Of a DNA stretch of 64,000 nt, positions 50,630 to 59,532 are shown piece after piece. The stretch is from Chryseobacterium sp. BLS98 (lineage in GTDB: Bacteria; Bacteroidota; Bacteroidia; Flavobacteriales; Weeksellaceae), in NCBI RefSeq assembly GCF_001045445.1, contig NZ_LFNF01000002.1:806001-870000 (forward strand), given 5' to 3'. Position numbers and translations under genes: made by a program. The notes below the pieces were generated by a model. It was not told the origin of the DNA and made no database searches. It saw only the letters and a program-made list of their open reading frames with translations. The number at the start of each line of letters is the position of its first letter. Positions within the stretch are counted from its first letter, which is position 1.

Positions 50630-52141
50630 CTACTGATTAGCCATCGTCACCAATATCAGTCTTCCACCTTCTTCTGCAGACAGCAGTATCTTTTTCCCAT
50701 CTGTCAGCTCTACCATAGATCCCGTCGGAATTTCTTTCTGTTCAGTAACATCTTTCATAGAAGTTAAGCTCTGATTCACGAACACCCATTTCTCATGATG
50801 AAAAGTAAAATAACCTACCGGCATTTTATCCTGCATGGTAAGGTTTTCATTTCTGATCACTTTTCTTGAAACATGCCATTTGAATAAATACTGATTATTA
50901 TACACCATCAACCTATGGTTTTCAGGTTTCCATACCTCCCCATCGAATTGAAAATACAGATCCAGTACGGGAAGTGTTCCCCGGTGAGGTGTCCCGCAGA
51001 AAGGACATTTGGGTTTGTTCCTGTTATCAAATACATACCATTTTTCCGTACATTCCGGCTTGTGACAGGGCTGTATCAAATCGGCGGTCTTCAGCAACGC
51101 AGCTTCCCATTCGTTGGCTGTAGGGCGGCGGATAGGATCGTGAAGCCCATCTATAAATGCTTTTTTAAACAACTCGGAAAGATAAGGACCGGCCGCCGTG
51201 AACGGAATTTTTTGCGGATCGCCCCAGAAAGTGTCCCATTTTCTCAGATGTTCTGCTTTCACCTGATTGGACGGGTCTGTGGGATGCTCCACGAACAGAG
51301 CTTTTTCACCCATAGAAATTATTTCATCTTTTTCGGAATCCAGATCCCAGATTTTTCCTCCCCTCAAAGGATGTCTTCTGAACAGATACATATAAATCAG
51401 TACAGCCAGTGCATGAAGGTCAGTTTTCTGATCAGGCAGATGCCTTCCGGGATCCTGCATATTCAGATGCTTGGTCTTTAAAACTTCGGGAGCAATAAAA
51501 TCTGCTGTTCCGATTACTTCCGGCGGAAATAATTTCGGAACCACCAGGCCGTCTATATCGATGATGCAGGCCGATTTTGTAACCGGATCGATCAGAATAT
51601 TGTTATAGGAAAGATCCGAATGGGCCAGCCCCATCTGGTGAAGCTTTTTGACTCCCCTGCTGATATTAATTGTGATCTGGAAATAGCTGAGCCAATCCCC
51701 GAGTTCGGAATGGTCCAGCCTTAAAGGGTACTGCTGGTTTCTGAACATGGGAGCCGTGAACCATTTCCCTACCTTATCCTGACCCTGGATATTATCTGAC
51801 CCCACATATCCTTTTGCAAAAAAGAATTTTTGATGGTAAATGGGAACCACAATTCCCGTCAGCTTTCCTTTTTCAACAATATCATACGGCCATCTGAATA
51901 TTTCGTTCAGAAAATAATCTGCTGAATTTCCGTTTTTAATATTCCCCAGATAGGTGGAAACAATTCTCATAATACGCTCTTTCTGTCCAGTATCCAGAGG
52001 GTTCCGGTAAAAAGCAACCACATATTCCCTGTCCGGCGAAAAGTAAACATCTTTCACCCCGCCGCGGATAGGGCTTTCATCCACATATTCATAGGATATG
52101 GCTGAGTCAAGAATGGAAGTAACTTTAACGGTCTTTTTCAT
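50630..52141 (-). CDS. TerY-P-type protein kinase with zinc-ribbon
   Basis: 503 residues. Eukaryotic-like kinase domain with catalytic loop HSDLSYNNILID (about 174-185), DIDG in place of DFG, and APEV (activation segment). The C-terminal part has a zinc ribbon (CHKPEC and CPFCG, about 362-393) and a beta-rich tail. This resembles the kinase of the TerY-P triad (kinase, PP2C, TerY) described by comparative genomics of Ter systems. It probably phosphorylates operon partners in the cytoplasm. Last gene of a six-gene operon, two bases from the PP2C gene. Confidence 0.85.
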   Translation of the reverse strand: MKKTVKVTSILDSAISYEYVDESPIRGGVKDVYFSPDREYVVAFYRNPLDTGQKERIMRIVSTYLGNIKNGNSADYFLNEIFRWPYDIVEKGKLTGIVVPIYHQKFFFAKGYVGSDNIQGQDKVGKWFTAPMFRNQQYPLRLDHSELGDWLSYFQITINISRGVKKLHQMGLAHSDLSYNNILIDPVTKSACIIDIDGLVVPKLFPPEVIGTADFIAPEVLKTKHLNMQDPGRHLPDQKTDLHALAVLIYMYLFRRHPLRGGKIWDLDSEKDEIISMGEKALFVEHPTDPSNQVKAEHLRKWDTFWGDPQKIPFTAAGPYLSELFKKAFIDGLHDPIRRPTANEWEAALLKTADLIQPCHKPECTEKWYVFDNRNKPKCPFCGTPHRGTLPVLDLYFQFDGEVWKPENHRLMVYNNQYLFKWHVSRKVIRNENLTMQDKMPVGYFTFHHEKWVFVNQSLTSMKDVTEQKEIPTGSMVELTDGKKILLSAEEGGRLILVTMANQ

Positions 52142-52143
52142 GT

Positions 52144-53370
52144 TTAATAGATTATAGCCAGTGTTCTGTCATCATGATTTCCCCGGCTCCAGAAATCGGT
52201 CCAGAGGAGAAGCTGCTCATCAATATCTGTGTCATTGATGAAATCTACCTTAGCACGGTCGTCATTACTCCCGCCAAGGTCATTAAAAAACGCTTTCCAG
52301 ATTTCTATGTCTTCAAGGCGGCTTTCCGTTATGAATTTAGGATCATAAATACCGTCTGTCATCAGTACAAGATAAGAAAAATCGTTCACGCAGGTGACCG
52401 CAAACCTTGAGGCTATATCATCATTAAAGATCTCTTTCATGGTAACAAAACGGGTTCCGCCTCCAAATTCACCTACATCCATTCGGTTCAGAAGCTTTAC
52501 TTGAGAAAAGTCAGGACTAATCAGGCTGATCGGGCAATCTCCAACTCCAAAACTAAGGATTACATACCCAAAATCGAATTTTTTAGTTAATGTAAATACC
52601 AGCGTTGTATGAAGATCTTTTATAGAAAAAGAATTTTCTACTGCAGTTTTATCTAAAACATGGTAAACCTGATAAACACCTTCATACAAACGTCGAATAA
52701 CATTTTCTCCGGCTTCGGGCCGTATTTCTTTTGAGGCATGAAAGGAGTAAATATCTTTAATATTTTTTTCGATATCATTCAAGATATCTTCAGAGCTGAA
52801 AAAACTGCTAACTGAACTAACAGCCAGCCTGGAACCTTCCCTTGCCAAAACCGCGGAGCCGGCTCCATCTGCAACAGAAGCAATAAACCAGCCTCCGGGA
52901 AGAGCTTTTACTGCAAAATCATCGTCCCTGAATTTTCCTTCGTGGGCATGAGAACGTCCTCTTTTGGAGACAACGGTGATTTTTTTATCTAAAAAATTTC
53001 CTTTGCAGGAATCTTCGTCAGGTTTATGATACATATCGGCTGTATCGCTTGGGATATTTTTCCAGAGATCTTTGGGATCAGCATTAATGAACAGATGCAC
53101 CTTCTTAATCTCTGTACTGCCTTCGTCATGGATATGATAGAATTCAATATCAAGATCGTGAACATTATTAACATAAGGCATTCCCGACAATTTATTATTT
53201 TCGAAAGCAAGTCCTGTCTCCTGAAGATTAGCGATATTTCTGATCCTTATATTTGGAAAATCATCCAGCTCAAAACTGAACTCATAAAACTGATTGGAAC
53301 TGGCATTTTTAAGCACCAGATGAAAATCTTTAAATTCTTCTTTTTCTCTGTAAATAACAGCTTTTTCCAT
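52144..53370 (-). CDS. PP2C-type serine/threonine phosphatase of the TerY-P triad
   Basis: 408 residues. An N-terminal beta domain of about 120 residues (Ig-like, unknown ligand) precedes the PP2C domain. Metal-site residues are seen in GKFRDDDFAV, SVADGAGSA, VLMTDGIYDP and the terminal GNHDDRTLAIIY. All core Asp residues are present, so it should be active on the kinase or its targets. It sits between the kinase gene (two bases) and the TerY-like gene (27 bases). Confidence 0.88.
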   Translation of the reverse strand: MEKAVIYREKEEFKDFHLVLKNASSNQFYEFSFELDDFPNIRIRNIANLQETGLAFENNKLSGMPYVNNVHDLDIEFYHIHDEGSTEIKKVHLFINADPKDLWKNIPSDTADMYHKPDEDSCKGNFLDKKITVVSKRGRSHAHEGKFRDDDFAVKALPGGWFIASVADGAGSAVLAREGSRLAVSSVSSFFSSEDILNDIEKNIKDIYSFHASKEIRPEAGENVIRRLYEGVYQVYHVLDKTAVENSFSIKDLHTTLVFTLTKKFDFGYVILSFGVGDCPISLISPDFSQVKLLNRMDVGEFGGGTRFVTMKEIFNDDIASRFAVTCVNDFSYLVLMTDGIYDPKFITESRLEDIEIWKAFFNDLGGSNDDRAKVDFINDTDIDEQLLLWTDFWSRGNHDDRTLAIIY

Positions 53371-53397
53371 GGTTTGTTTCCTGCGTGATAATCTTCC

Positions 53398-54441
53398 TTA
53401 TCCTAATGTTCTGTTAATATCAAATCCTTCACTGGAAAACCCATAATAATCCGAAGTTCCACACCACGGACATTTATTGTAGCCTTCCCCCCGCAGACAG
53501 TGGATCCCGCCACATGAACAGGTTGCTAATGCAATTGGGTTGGCACAGTGAGGGCACGAAGTACTTCCCTGAAGCTCTTCCACGGAAATTTTAAGGTTAC
53601 TTTTAAAGGAAGAAGAGAGCCTGAAATAGGCTTTTTCATCAATTTTATAAGCTCCATCCAGTCTGTAATATCTTGTAGACATTCCCGGTATGCTTGATTC
53701 AGAGAATGTTTTTTTAAACTTCATTAAATATAATTTCTCTGTTTCCGAGCATTTCCCGTTCAGAACCACAAAATTATTGTCCGGAAACTTCTGTTCCAGT
53801 TCAGGGTTTACTTTTTCCAGGATAAGGGAATCTATTTTGGAAAGATTAATTCCCTCTTTATTGGCTTCGGTAACACTCTGGCTGGTGGTTTTAATGGAAT
53901 CCGTCACCCATTTGAAAAACTCTTTATAGGAATTTTCATCAGAATTATTAAATAGTAAAACATTGTCAGATAAAGTTCCGAGCAGCTTATAGTTCGTATT
54001 TTCGCCAATAGATACAGCTATGGTATTGGACTTTCCGTGGTATTTGTTGTTCCATCTTTCGATAGCTTTTGTAGCATCATCGGTAGGAACACCATCTGTG
54101 AAAAGAAAAACAATCGGTTTCCAGTCTCCTTTTCTTTCGTAGGTGGTTTTCACAATATCTCTGTCTATGCAATCCATCACTTTAATCAAACCCTGAGACA
54201 GCGACGTACCGCTTCCAATCGGGATCTTTGGCGGATAAAAACTGATGATATCCTGCAACGGTGTAATAACCTCTGCCTCTCCGGCAAAGCCTATAATGGA
54301 AATATAGACCGTTTCAAGTGAATACGGATCTTTCTTTAATTCTCTGATGATATTGGCAATACCTTCCTGTACCTGCTCAATAGGTTCTCCCACCATAGAT
54401 TCGGAGACATCGACTAAAAAATAAATGGGCAGTCTTCTCAT
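53398..54441 (-). CDS. TerY-like vWA protein with C-terminal zinc ribbon
   Basis: 347 residues. N-terminal von Willebrand A domain with an intact MIDAS (FLVDVSESMVGEP, D11-x-S13-x-S15; TDG in LFTDGVPTDD). The C terminus carries cysteine clusters CPHC, CSCGG and CPWC (about 299-333), forming a double zinc ribbon (TerY-C type). The vWA domain probably binds metal-dependent protein partners such as TerD. It is paralogous to the next gene, which lacks the zinc part. Confidence 0.88.
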   Translation of the reverse strand: MRRLPIYFLVDVSESMVGEPIEQVQEGIANIIRELKKDPYSLETVYISIIGFAGEAEVITPLQDIISFYPPKIPIGSGTSLSQGLIKVMDCIDRDIVKTTYERKGDWKPIVFLFTDGVPTDDATKAIERWNNKYHGKSNTIAVSIGENTNYKLLGTLSDNVLLFNNSDENSYKEFFKWVTDSIKTTSQSVTEANKEGINLSKIDSLILEKVNPELEQKFPDNNFVVLNGKCSETEKLYLMKFKKTFSESSIPGMSTRYYRLDGAYKIDEKAYFRLSSSFKSNLKISVEELQGSTSCPHCANPIALATCSCGGIHCLRGEGYNKCPWCGTSDYYGFSSEGFDINRTLG

Positions 54442-54462
54442 GATTTATAAAGACAAAGTGAT

Positions 54463-55101
54463 TTAGATAATAATATTAAGCTCAGAAGGAGGAGGAGGCA
54501 ACGGAACATTTTCTCCGGTTCCCTGCGATTTTCCACCCATGGTGATGGATGAACTTACCCATTTGAAAAATGAGGAAAGCGTTATCGCATCGGTAGTATC
54601 CAGCTTTACCACATGGTCGGTAAGCTCTTTTAAGAACTGTTCATCTGCTTTAGGGCCTGCAGCACAGCCCACAATAGCCCCGAATTCCATTTCTCTGATC
54701 ATCGGGATCATCTGCCTGTATTTTTGAATATCTGACGGTTTTCCGTCTGTAAATATAAAAAGCAGCGGCCTCCAGTCATCCTTTCCATCGGAGGAACCTC
54801 TGATCAGTTCTTTTTTTACCAATTCCGAGACCATTTCCAGGGCTACCCCGGTATGGGTGGGCCCACTGTCGGGACAAGTGATCTCCATAGGATAAAAACC
54901 TGCCAGATCAGTCAGCGGAATGATATTTTTAACTTCCCGGTCAAAAGTGATGACACTCAGATGAAGGCTTTCCATCGCTTGGGGATCTGCACGAAGCATG
55001 CTTATCAGCCCGTTAAATCCGTTATTGAGTGCCTGGATAGGTTCACCATTCATAGAACCGGAAGTGTCCAGTAAAAAGTATGCTAATAATCTCCTGCTCA
55101 T
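54463..55101 (-). CDS. TerY-like vWA protein
   Basis: 212 residues, a single vWA domain with MIDAS DTSGSMNGEP (D12-x-S14-x-S16) and FTDGKPSD. The tail is Gly then Pro-rich (VPLPPPPSE). It is the classical TerY length. Its partner at 53398-54441 is longer. Two TerY paralogs in tandem suggest separate binding partners. Confidence 0.9.
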   Translation of the reverse strand: MSRRLLAYFLLDTSGSMNGEPIQALNNGFNGLISMLRADPQAMESLHLSVITFDREVKNIIPLTDLAGFYPMEITCPDSGPTHTGVALEMVSELVKKELIRGSSDGKDDWRPLLFIFTDGKPSDIQKYRQMIPMIREMEFGAIVGCAAGPKADEQFLKELTDHVVKLDTTDAITLSSFFKWVSSSITMGGKSQGTGENVPLPPPPSELNIII

Positions 55102-55181
55102 GGGTAAGATAATAGTATTTCTGAAGCCGGCAGTGGAAGTTGAAAACTTCCCTGCCGGCCATTAGGTTGGGTAAAATTGGG

Positions 55182-55853
55182 TTAGTTGCTGTATGCGTAC
55201 TGCTTCAGGATCTCAATAAAATTATCAGTCTGGTGAGGCTCTCCTAATGCACGGAACTTCCAGTCACCGTTGTGACGGTAGGCTTCGGCAAAAACCATCG
55301 CACATTTTCCGTTCATACTTGCATCACCTGAAAGACTGTATTTTGTAATCTCTTTTCCTTTGGCATCTACAGCACGGATAAAGGCATTCTCTATCATCCC
55401 GAAATGCTGGTTATTTTGTTTTCCCTGGTAAATAGTCACCAGGAATAGTATTTTCTGATAACTTTGATCAAGCTGGTCAAGCTTTACAATGATCTGTTCA
55501 TCGTCACCATCTCCGGCTCCGGTTCTGTTATCTCCGGTCAGCCATATATTTCCGCTTGGATGCTGCATAGAATTGAAGAAAACCACATCACCCTGGTAAA
55601 GTGCGATCTGTCTTCCGTCGTTGGTTTGTACTGTCCTTCCCAGATTGGCTACTTTTCCGTTTCCATCCAGAAGAAATGCTACCGCATCAAGATCGTATTC
55701 CGCTTCTTTACTGAACAGTTTTCCAAAAAAACCGCCCTGTTTTCTGACATCCCATCCTAAACCGATCGTTACTTTTGAAAGGTCATAAACACTTTCTCCG
55801 CGGTCATTTTTTCTTAAATCAATGGTTTGACCCTTCTGTAAATTAATTGCCAT
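55182..55853 (-). CDS. TerD family protein (longer type)
   Basis: 223 residues. TerD domain with calcium-type acidic loops: AEYDLDAVAFLLDGNGK and TGAGDGDDEQIIV. It has a longer N-terminal stretch (DLRKNDRGESVYDLSKV) than the classical TerD next to it. TerD proteins bind calcium and are thought to form a membrane-linked stress complex; the tellurite phenotype is historical. Second gene of the operon. Confidence 0.9.
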   Translation of the reverse strand: MAINLQKGQTIDLRKNDRGESVYDLSKVTIGLGWDVRKQGGFFGKLFSKEAEYDLDAVAFLLDGNGKVANLGRTVQTNDGRQIALYQGDVVFFNSMQHPSGNIWLTGDNRTGAGDGDDEQIIVKLDQLDQSYQKILFLVTIYQGKQNNQHFGMIENAFIRAVDAKGKEITKYSLSGDASMNGKCAMVFAEAYRHNGDWKFRALGEPHQTDNFIEILKQYAYSN

Positions 55854-55882
55854 AGTTATAGTTTTGTGTATTTGAAATATAA

Positions 55883-56458
55883 TTATTTAATGATCTGCCC
55901 TTTGTAATATTTCTCAAGGAAGAAAGCAAGGTCTGCCCTGTATCCTATTCCTGAAGCTTCAAATTTCCAGCTTCCGTTTCTTTTGTATAATCTTCCGAAT
56001 TCCACTCCGGTTTCAATAGAAAAATCTTCATCCAGCTCATATTTTGCAATCTCCTGGCCGGTACTGTTATCTACAATTCTGATGTATGAATTCCTCACCT
56101 GTCCGAAATTCTGTTTTCTTCTTTCAAAGTCTTCGATAGTTACTACAAAAAGAATTTCTTCTGCTCTGGGGTCTACTTTTTCAAGATCTACAATAATCGC
56201 TTCATCATCGTCGCCATCACTGTTTTTACCGCTAGGATCATCTCCTGTATGGGTTAGTGCACCATCGGGAGACTGCAGGTTATTATAGAAAACAAAACAT
56301 TCTTCAGTGATTAATTTTCTGTCAGCATCAATCATGATGGCAGAGGCATCCAGGTCGAAATCAAAACCGGTTCCTTCATTCGGGTCCCAGCCCAGTCCTA
56401 TTGTCATTTTTGTAAGTCCGATTTCTATTTTTTGTCCTTTCTGTAAATTAATTGCCAT
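55883..56458 (-). CDS. terD: TerD family protein (classical)
   Basis: 191 residues, the classical TerD/TerE length. The start MAINLQKGQKIEI, the acidic motifs GFDFDLDASAIMID and NSDGDDDEAIIVD, and FGQVRNSYIRIVD are typical. It is the first gene of the operon, 50-60 bases downstream of a -7-like box. It shares its first eight residues (MAINLQKG) with the second TerD, a sign of duplication within the operon. Confidence 0.92.
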   Translation of the reverse strand: MAINLQKGQKIEIGLTKMTIGLGWDPNEGTGFDFDLDASAIMIDADRKLITEECFVFYNNLQSPDGALTHTGDDPSGKNSDGDDDEAIIVDLEKVDPRAEEILFVVTIEDFERRKQNFGQVRNSYIRIVDNSTGQEIAKYELDEDFSIETGVEFGRLYKRNGSWKFEASGIGYRADLAFFLEKYYKGQIIK

Positions 56459-56515
56459 AGTGTCTTAGTTTATAAATTATTTTTTGTTTAAGATAAATTT
56501 GATTTGTGAGCTGAC

Positions 56516-56523
56516 CAAATTTA
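56516..56523 (-). promoter_or_regulatory. -7 element of the ter operon promoter
   Basis: On the minus strand this is TAAATTTG, a full TAnnTTTG match, about 58 bases upstream of the first TerD gene. No clear -33 TTG is seen. Confidence 0.5.
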
Positions 56524-56583
56524 TTGATAAAAAAGTGAATGACATGCGGTAATGTTCTATTTTAATAGGGTTTTAACATAAAA

Positions 56584-56607
56584 AAAGTCCAATTAAAAAA
56601 CTGGACC
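56584..56607 (-). terminator. Terminator of the panD-flippase operon
   Basis: On the minus strand GTCCAGTT and AATTGGAC pair (one G-U) and are followed by seven T, about 30 bases after the stop codon at 56634. It insulates the ter operon. Confidence 0.75.
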
Positions 56608-56633
56608 TGTATGATTAAAAGTTATTATTGAAC

Positions 56634-57662
56634 TTAATTTTCAAATTCTTTATCAGCAACTGCTTTCTCTCTTGCTTTTGCCAGCATAGGAATAGAAGTC
56701 AAGCCCATCACCAACATAATGGTAATCTGCAGCGGAAGAGAAATGAATGAATAAGTCAGGCCCATCTCGCCACCCAATTCTGCACTTTTCCCCATTGAGA
56801 TAAACAAGGCCATAAATCCGTATTTCATTGCCAGATTAAATGCACCGATCCCGCCACTCGCAGGAATGATCATTCCGAGGGTACCGACTACAATAATAAA
56901 AAAGCCGTCAGCTACAGTAAAATTTGAAGTTTCAGGAAGTGCAAAGCAGACAAGATAAGCTGCAAAATAATAGCATATCCAGATTCCTAATGTGTAAAGG
57001 ATAAATTTCCCTTTCTCTTTTAATTTAAATATGGTAGTTAACCCCTGGAAAATACCGTCAATAAAATTCACAATTTTCCCTAAAAAAGGAATATCTGCCA
57101 ATTTTTTTTTGAAAACAAAAAACAAAACAGTTCCCACCGCAAGAACAAGGAGAATCAAGAGGATCTTATTCGGATTAAGGTTAACGCCTGAATTTTCATA
57201 AAAGGACAGGATCGCTTCATATTTGAATAAAAGGGTCAGTCCCAAAAATCCAAGCATACAGATAAGGTCTACTACTCTTTCCAGAATGATGGTCCCGAAA
57301 GACTGATCCACCGGAACTTTTTCCACACCATATAAAGCGGTAGCTCTTGCTACTTCCCCACTTCTGGGAATGGTAAGATTCATCAGATATCCAAAAGATA
57401 TGGACCAGAGTGAATTGGAATTGGAAATTTTGTGTCCCATCGGCTCCAGCATTAAGTTCCAGCGCACAGCCCTGAACCAGTAGGCCAGAAGTCCAAAAAC
57501 GGCAGCAAACAGTACCCAGAGATAATTAGCCTTAGCAAGAGATGCCCTGATTACTTTAAAATCAAGTCCTTTTAATGCAAGCCATAAAAAAAAGCCTGCA
57601 AAAGCAAGCGATATTACTATTGTTAGTATTGATTTTATGGGGCTCTTTGATTCTTTCTCCAT
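56634..57662 (-). CDS. Lysylphosphatidylglycerol synthase TM-region family protein (YbhN/UPF0104)
   Basis: 342 residues, about eight to nine membrane helices. It has the LPG_synthase_TM hallmarks: YWFRAVRWNLMLEPMG (about 60-75), NLTIPRSGEVARATAL and IIPASGGIGAFNLAMKYG. It lacks the soluble synthase domain, so it is more likely a lipid flippase than an aminoacyl-lipid synthase. It lies three bases downstream of panD on the same strand. Confidence 0.88.
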   Translation of the reverse strand: MEKESKSPIKSILTIVISLAFAGFFLWLALKGLDFKVIRASLAKANYLWVLFAAVFGLLAYWFRAVRWNLMLEPMGHKISNSNSLWSISFGYLMNLTIPRSGEVARATALYGVEKVPVDQSFGTIILERVVDLICMLGFLGLTLLFKYEAILSFYENSGVNLNPNKILLILLVLAVGTVLFFVFKKKLADIPFLGKIVNFIDGIFQGLTTIFKLKEKGKFILYTLGIWICYYFAAYLVCFALPETSNFTVADGFFIIVVGTLGMIIPASGGIGAFNLAMKYGFMALFISMGKSAELGGEMGLTYSFISLPLQITIMLVMGLTSIPMLAKAREKAVADKEFEN

Positions 57663-57665
57663 AAA

Positions 57666-58016
57666 TTAGGTTAGAAGATTTGTTTTTTCATCCGGAAAAA
57701 CGATTTTCGGCTGGAAGACTTTTGCTTCTTCAGGCGTCATCTGTGCATAGGCAATGATAATAATGATATCATCTTTCTGAACTTTTCTTGCAGCAGGTCC
57801 GTTTAAACATACTTCGCCGGATTTTCTTTTTCCTTTGATCACATAGGTATCAAAACGTTCTCCATTATTCACATTGACGATATAGACCCTTTCTCCTACT
57901 ACCAGACCGGCAGCTTCTATAAGATCTTCGTCAATCGTTATACTCCCAATATAATTAAGGTCAGAGGCTGTAACCCTTACCCTGTGGATTTTAGACTTGA
58001 AAACTTCTATTAACAT
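57666..58016 (-). CDS. panD: Aspartate 1-decarboxylase
   Basis: Pyruvoyl enzyme that makes beta-alanine for pantothenate. 116 residues. The self-cleavage site is Gly24-Ser25 in [10 protein letters not shown], Lys9 is in FKSKIHR, and the conserved [10 protein letters not shown] and NGPAAR follow. The cleaved Ser25 becomes the pyruvoyl group. PanB and PanC genes are not in this window. It heads a two-gene operon with the flippase-like gene. Confidence 0.96.
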   Translation of the reverse strand: MLIEVFKSKIHRVRVTASDLNYIGSITIDEDLIEAAGLVVGERVYIVNVNNGERFDTYVIKGKRKSGEVCLNGPAARKVQKDDIIIIIAYAQMTPEEAKVFQPKIVFPDEKTNLLT

Positions 58017-58351
58017 TCTGCAAATTTATTAATAAAAATTAATAAATCGGGTGTTTGAAATCATTTTAAAACTCCCACAGACCCAGCTATTTAATTTTAT
58101 ATTACACAAGTTTTCAAGACATTGTTTATAAAATCAGCAAACATATCGATGAAAATATTAATACTTTACACATAATTCAGGATTTAATAAATACAGGAAA
58201 TAATATTAATTTTTTGCTAAAGTCAATACTCATAAGCATTTGGCATGATTTTAGTGAGCGGTAACGTAGATTTTACGTGAAAAACGAAATTATCATATTT
58301 TAACTGTTTTCAGCAAAAACTAAAAAAATTTTATAACTTTTAATAAAATAA
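58017..58351. other. Long A/T-rich intergenic stretch between panD and HU
   Basis: Some 335 bases between the divergent starts of panD and the HU gene. I see no ORF, structured RNA or clear repeat. It is very A/T rich and ends in the HU promoter at 58352. It may hold the panD promoter, but no box stands out. Confidence 0.5.
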
Positions 58352-58381
58352 TTGCACAATTAGAAAATAGTATTATATTTG
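58352..58381 (+). promoter_or_regulatory. Promoter of the HU gene
   Basis: TTG (58352-58354, in ATTGCAC) and TATATTTG (58374-58381), 19 bases apart, match both consensus boxes exactly. The start falls near 58388, 27 bases before the ATG. It is the best promoter in the window. Confidence 0.75.
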
Positions 58382-58414
58382 CTATAATTACGAACTAACT
58401 TAATATTAAAAATT

Positions 58415-58705
58415 ATGAACAAGTCTGAATTAATCGACGCAATCGCAAAAGATGCAGGAATCACTAAAGTTGCAGCTAAAGCTGCTTTAGAATCATTCAT
58501 TGGTAATGTAACTACTACTCTAAAGAAAAAAGACGGAAAAGTTTCTTTAGTAGGATTCGGTACTTTCTCAGTAGCTGAGAGAGCAGCTAGACAAGGGATC
58601 AACCCTGCAACAAAAAAACCAATTAAAATTGCTGCTAAAAAAGTTGCTAAATTCAAGGCAGGAGCTGATTTATCAAATGCAGTTTCTGGTGCTAAGAAAA
58701 AATAA
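58415..58705 (+). CDS. HU family DNA-binding protein
   Basis: 96 residues. Typical HU/IHF protein: MNKSELIDAIAKDAGITK, GFGTFSVAERAARQGINPATKK (the DNA-binding arm with INPATKK) and a basic tail. It binds and bends DNA as a dimer and compacts the nucleoid. The strong consensus promoter and a strong terminator suit a highly expressed gene. Confidence 0.96.
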   Translation: MNKSELIDAIAKDAGITKVAAKAALESFIGNVTTTLKKKDGKVSLVGFGTFSVAERAARQGINPATKKPIKIAAKKVAKFKAGADLSNAVSGAKKK

Positions 58706-58725
58706 TCATTCAGATTAGAAAATTC

Positions 58726-58757
58726 AAGACCGTTTCTCAGGAAACGGTCTTTTTTTG
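58726..58757 (+). terminator. Terminator of the HU gene
   Basis: AAGACCGTTTC (58726-58736) and GAAACGGTCTT (58741-58751) form an 11-bp stem with loop TCAG, followed by T residues. Confidence 0.9.
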
Positions 58758-58769
58758 TTTATTATTTTT

Positions 58770-58832
58770 TGTTTTGGCTAAAGCCTTAGATCTGCTATAC
58801 ATTAAAAGCGGGCTAAAACCCGCTACTATTGA
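58770..58832. repeat. Dispersed palindromic repeat (REP-like)
   Basis: GGCTAAAGCC and AGCGGGCTAAAACCCGCT are two small palindromes about 20 bases apart. I recall this pair as a common intergenic repeat in Chryseobacterium-type genomes. It lies between the HU gene and pdxH, which converge here. Confidence 0.55.
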
Positions 58833-58866
58833 TTTAAATTGAAATAAATGTAAAGTAAATTCAGAC

Positions 58867-59508
58867 TTAGGGTGCAAGACGGGAAATTTTCCAGTCCAGA
58901 TCTTCAAGCTGATAAATAATCCTGTCATGGAGCCGGTTGGGTCTTCCCTGCCAAAATTCTATTTCGTAGGGTTTTGCAATATATCCGCCCCAGTTAGCCG
59001 GTCTCGGCACTTCGCTGTTTTCGTATTCTTTTTCCAGTTTTTTTAATCTTTCTTCAAGAAACTCTCTATCAGGAATTGCCTGGCTCTGTGGTGAAACAAC
59101 GGCCCCTAGCTGACTCCCTTTAGGCCTTGAGTGGAAATAGCCATCGCTGAGGTTTTCAGCAATTCTTTCAAGATTGGCTTTGATGATGATCTGTCTTTCA
59201 AGATTCGGCCAGAAAAAATGAAGACAGGCTTTATGATTGCTTTCTATGGCCCTTCCTTTCCTACTGTTGTAGTTCGTGTAAAAAATAAATCCTTCGTAAG
59301 TATATTCTTTAAGCAGCACCATTCTTGTCCTCGGGCATCCATCTTCTTCTAAGGTAGAAACGGCCATGGCATTGGCTTCCGAAACGGACGGGTTATTGCT
59401 TGCATCCAGAAACCAATCCCTGAACTGCTCAATTGGATTTTGTTTTATCTCACTTTCAATAAGTTGGGATTTCTCATACACTTTTCTTTTGTCGTGCAGG
59501 TTTTCCAT
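58867..59508 (-). CDS. pdxH: Pyridoxamine 5'-phosphate oxidase
   Basis: FMN enzyme that oxidises PNP and PMP to PLP. 213 residues, family length. Features: RTRMVLLKEYTYEGFIFYTNY (FMN binding), NSRKGRAIESN, ASLxFFW as ACLHFFWPNLERQI, SRPKGSQLGAVVSPQSQ and the terminal RLHDRIIYQ...WKISRLAP. All expected residues are present. Its 5' end lies beside the YqgE gene on the opposite strand. Confidence 0.97.
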   Translation of the reverse strand: MENLHDKRKVYEKSQLIESEIKQNPIEQFRDWFLDASNNPSVSEANAMAVSTLEEDGCPRTRMVLLKEYTYEGFIFYTNYNSRKGRAIESNHKACLHFFWPNLERQIIIKANLERIAENLSDGYFHSRPKGSQLGAVVSPQSQAIPDREFLEERLKKLEKEYENSEVPRPANWGGYIAKPYEIEFWQGRPNRLHDRIIYQLEDLDWKISRLAP

Positions 59509-59532
59509 AAATATTTTTTATTAAATTTGAGT

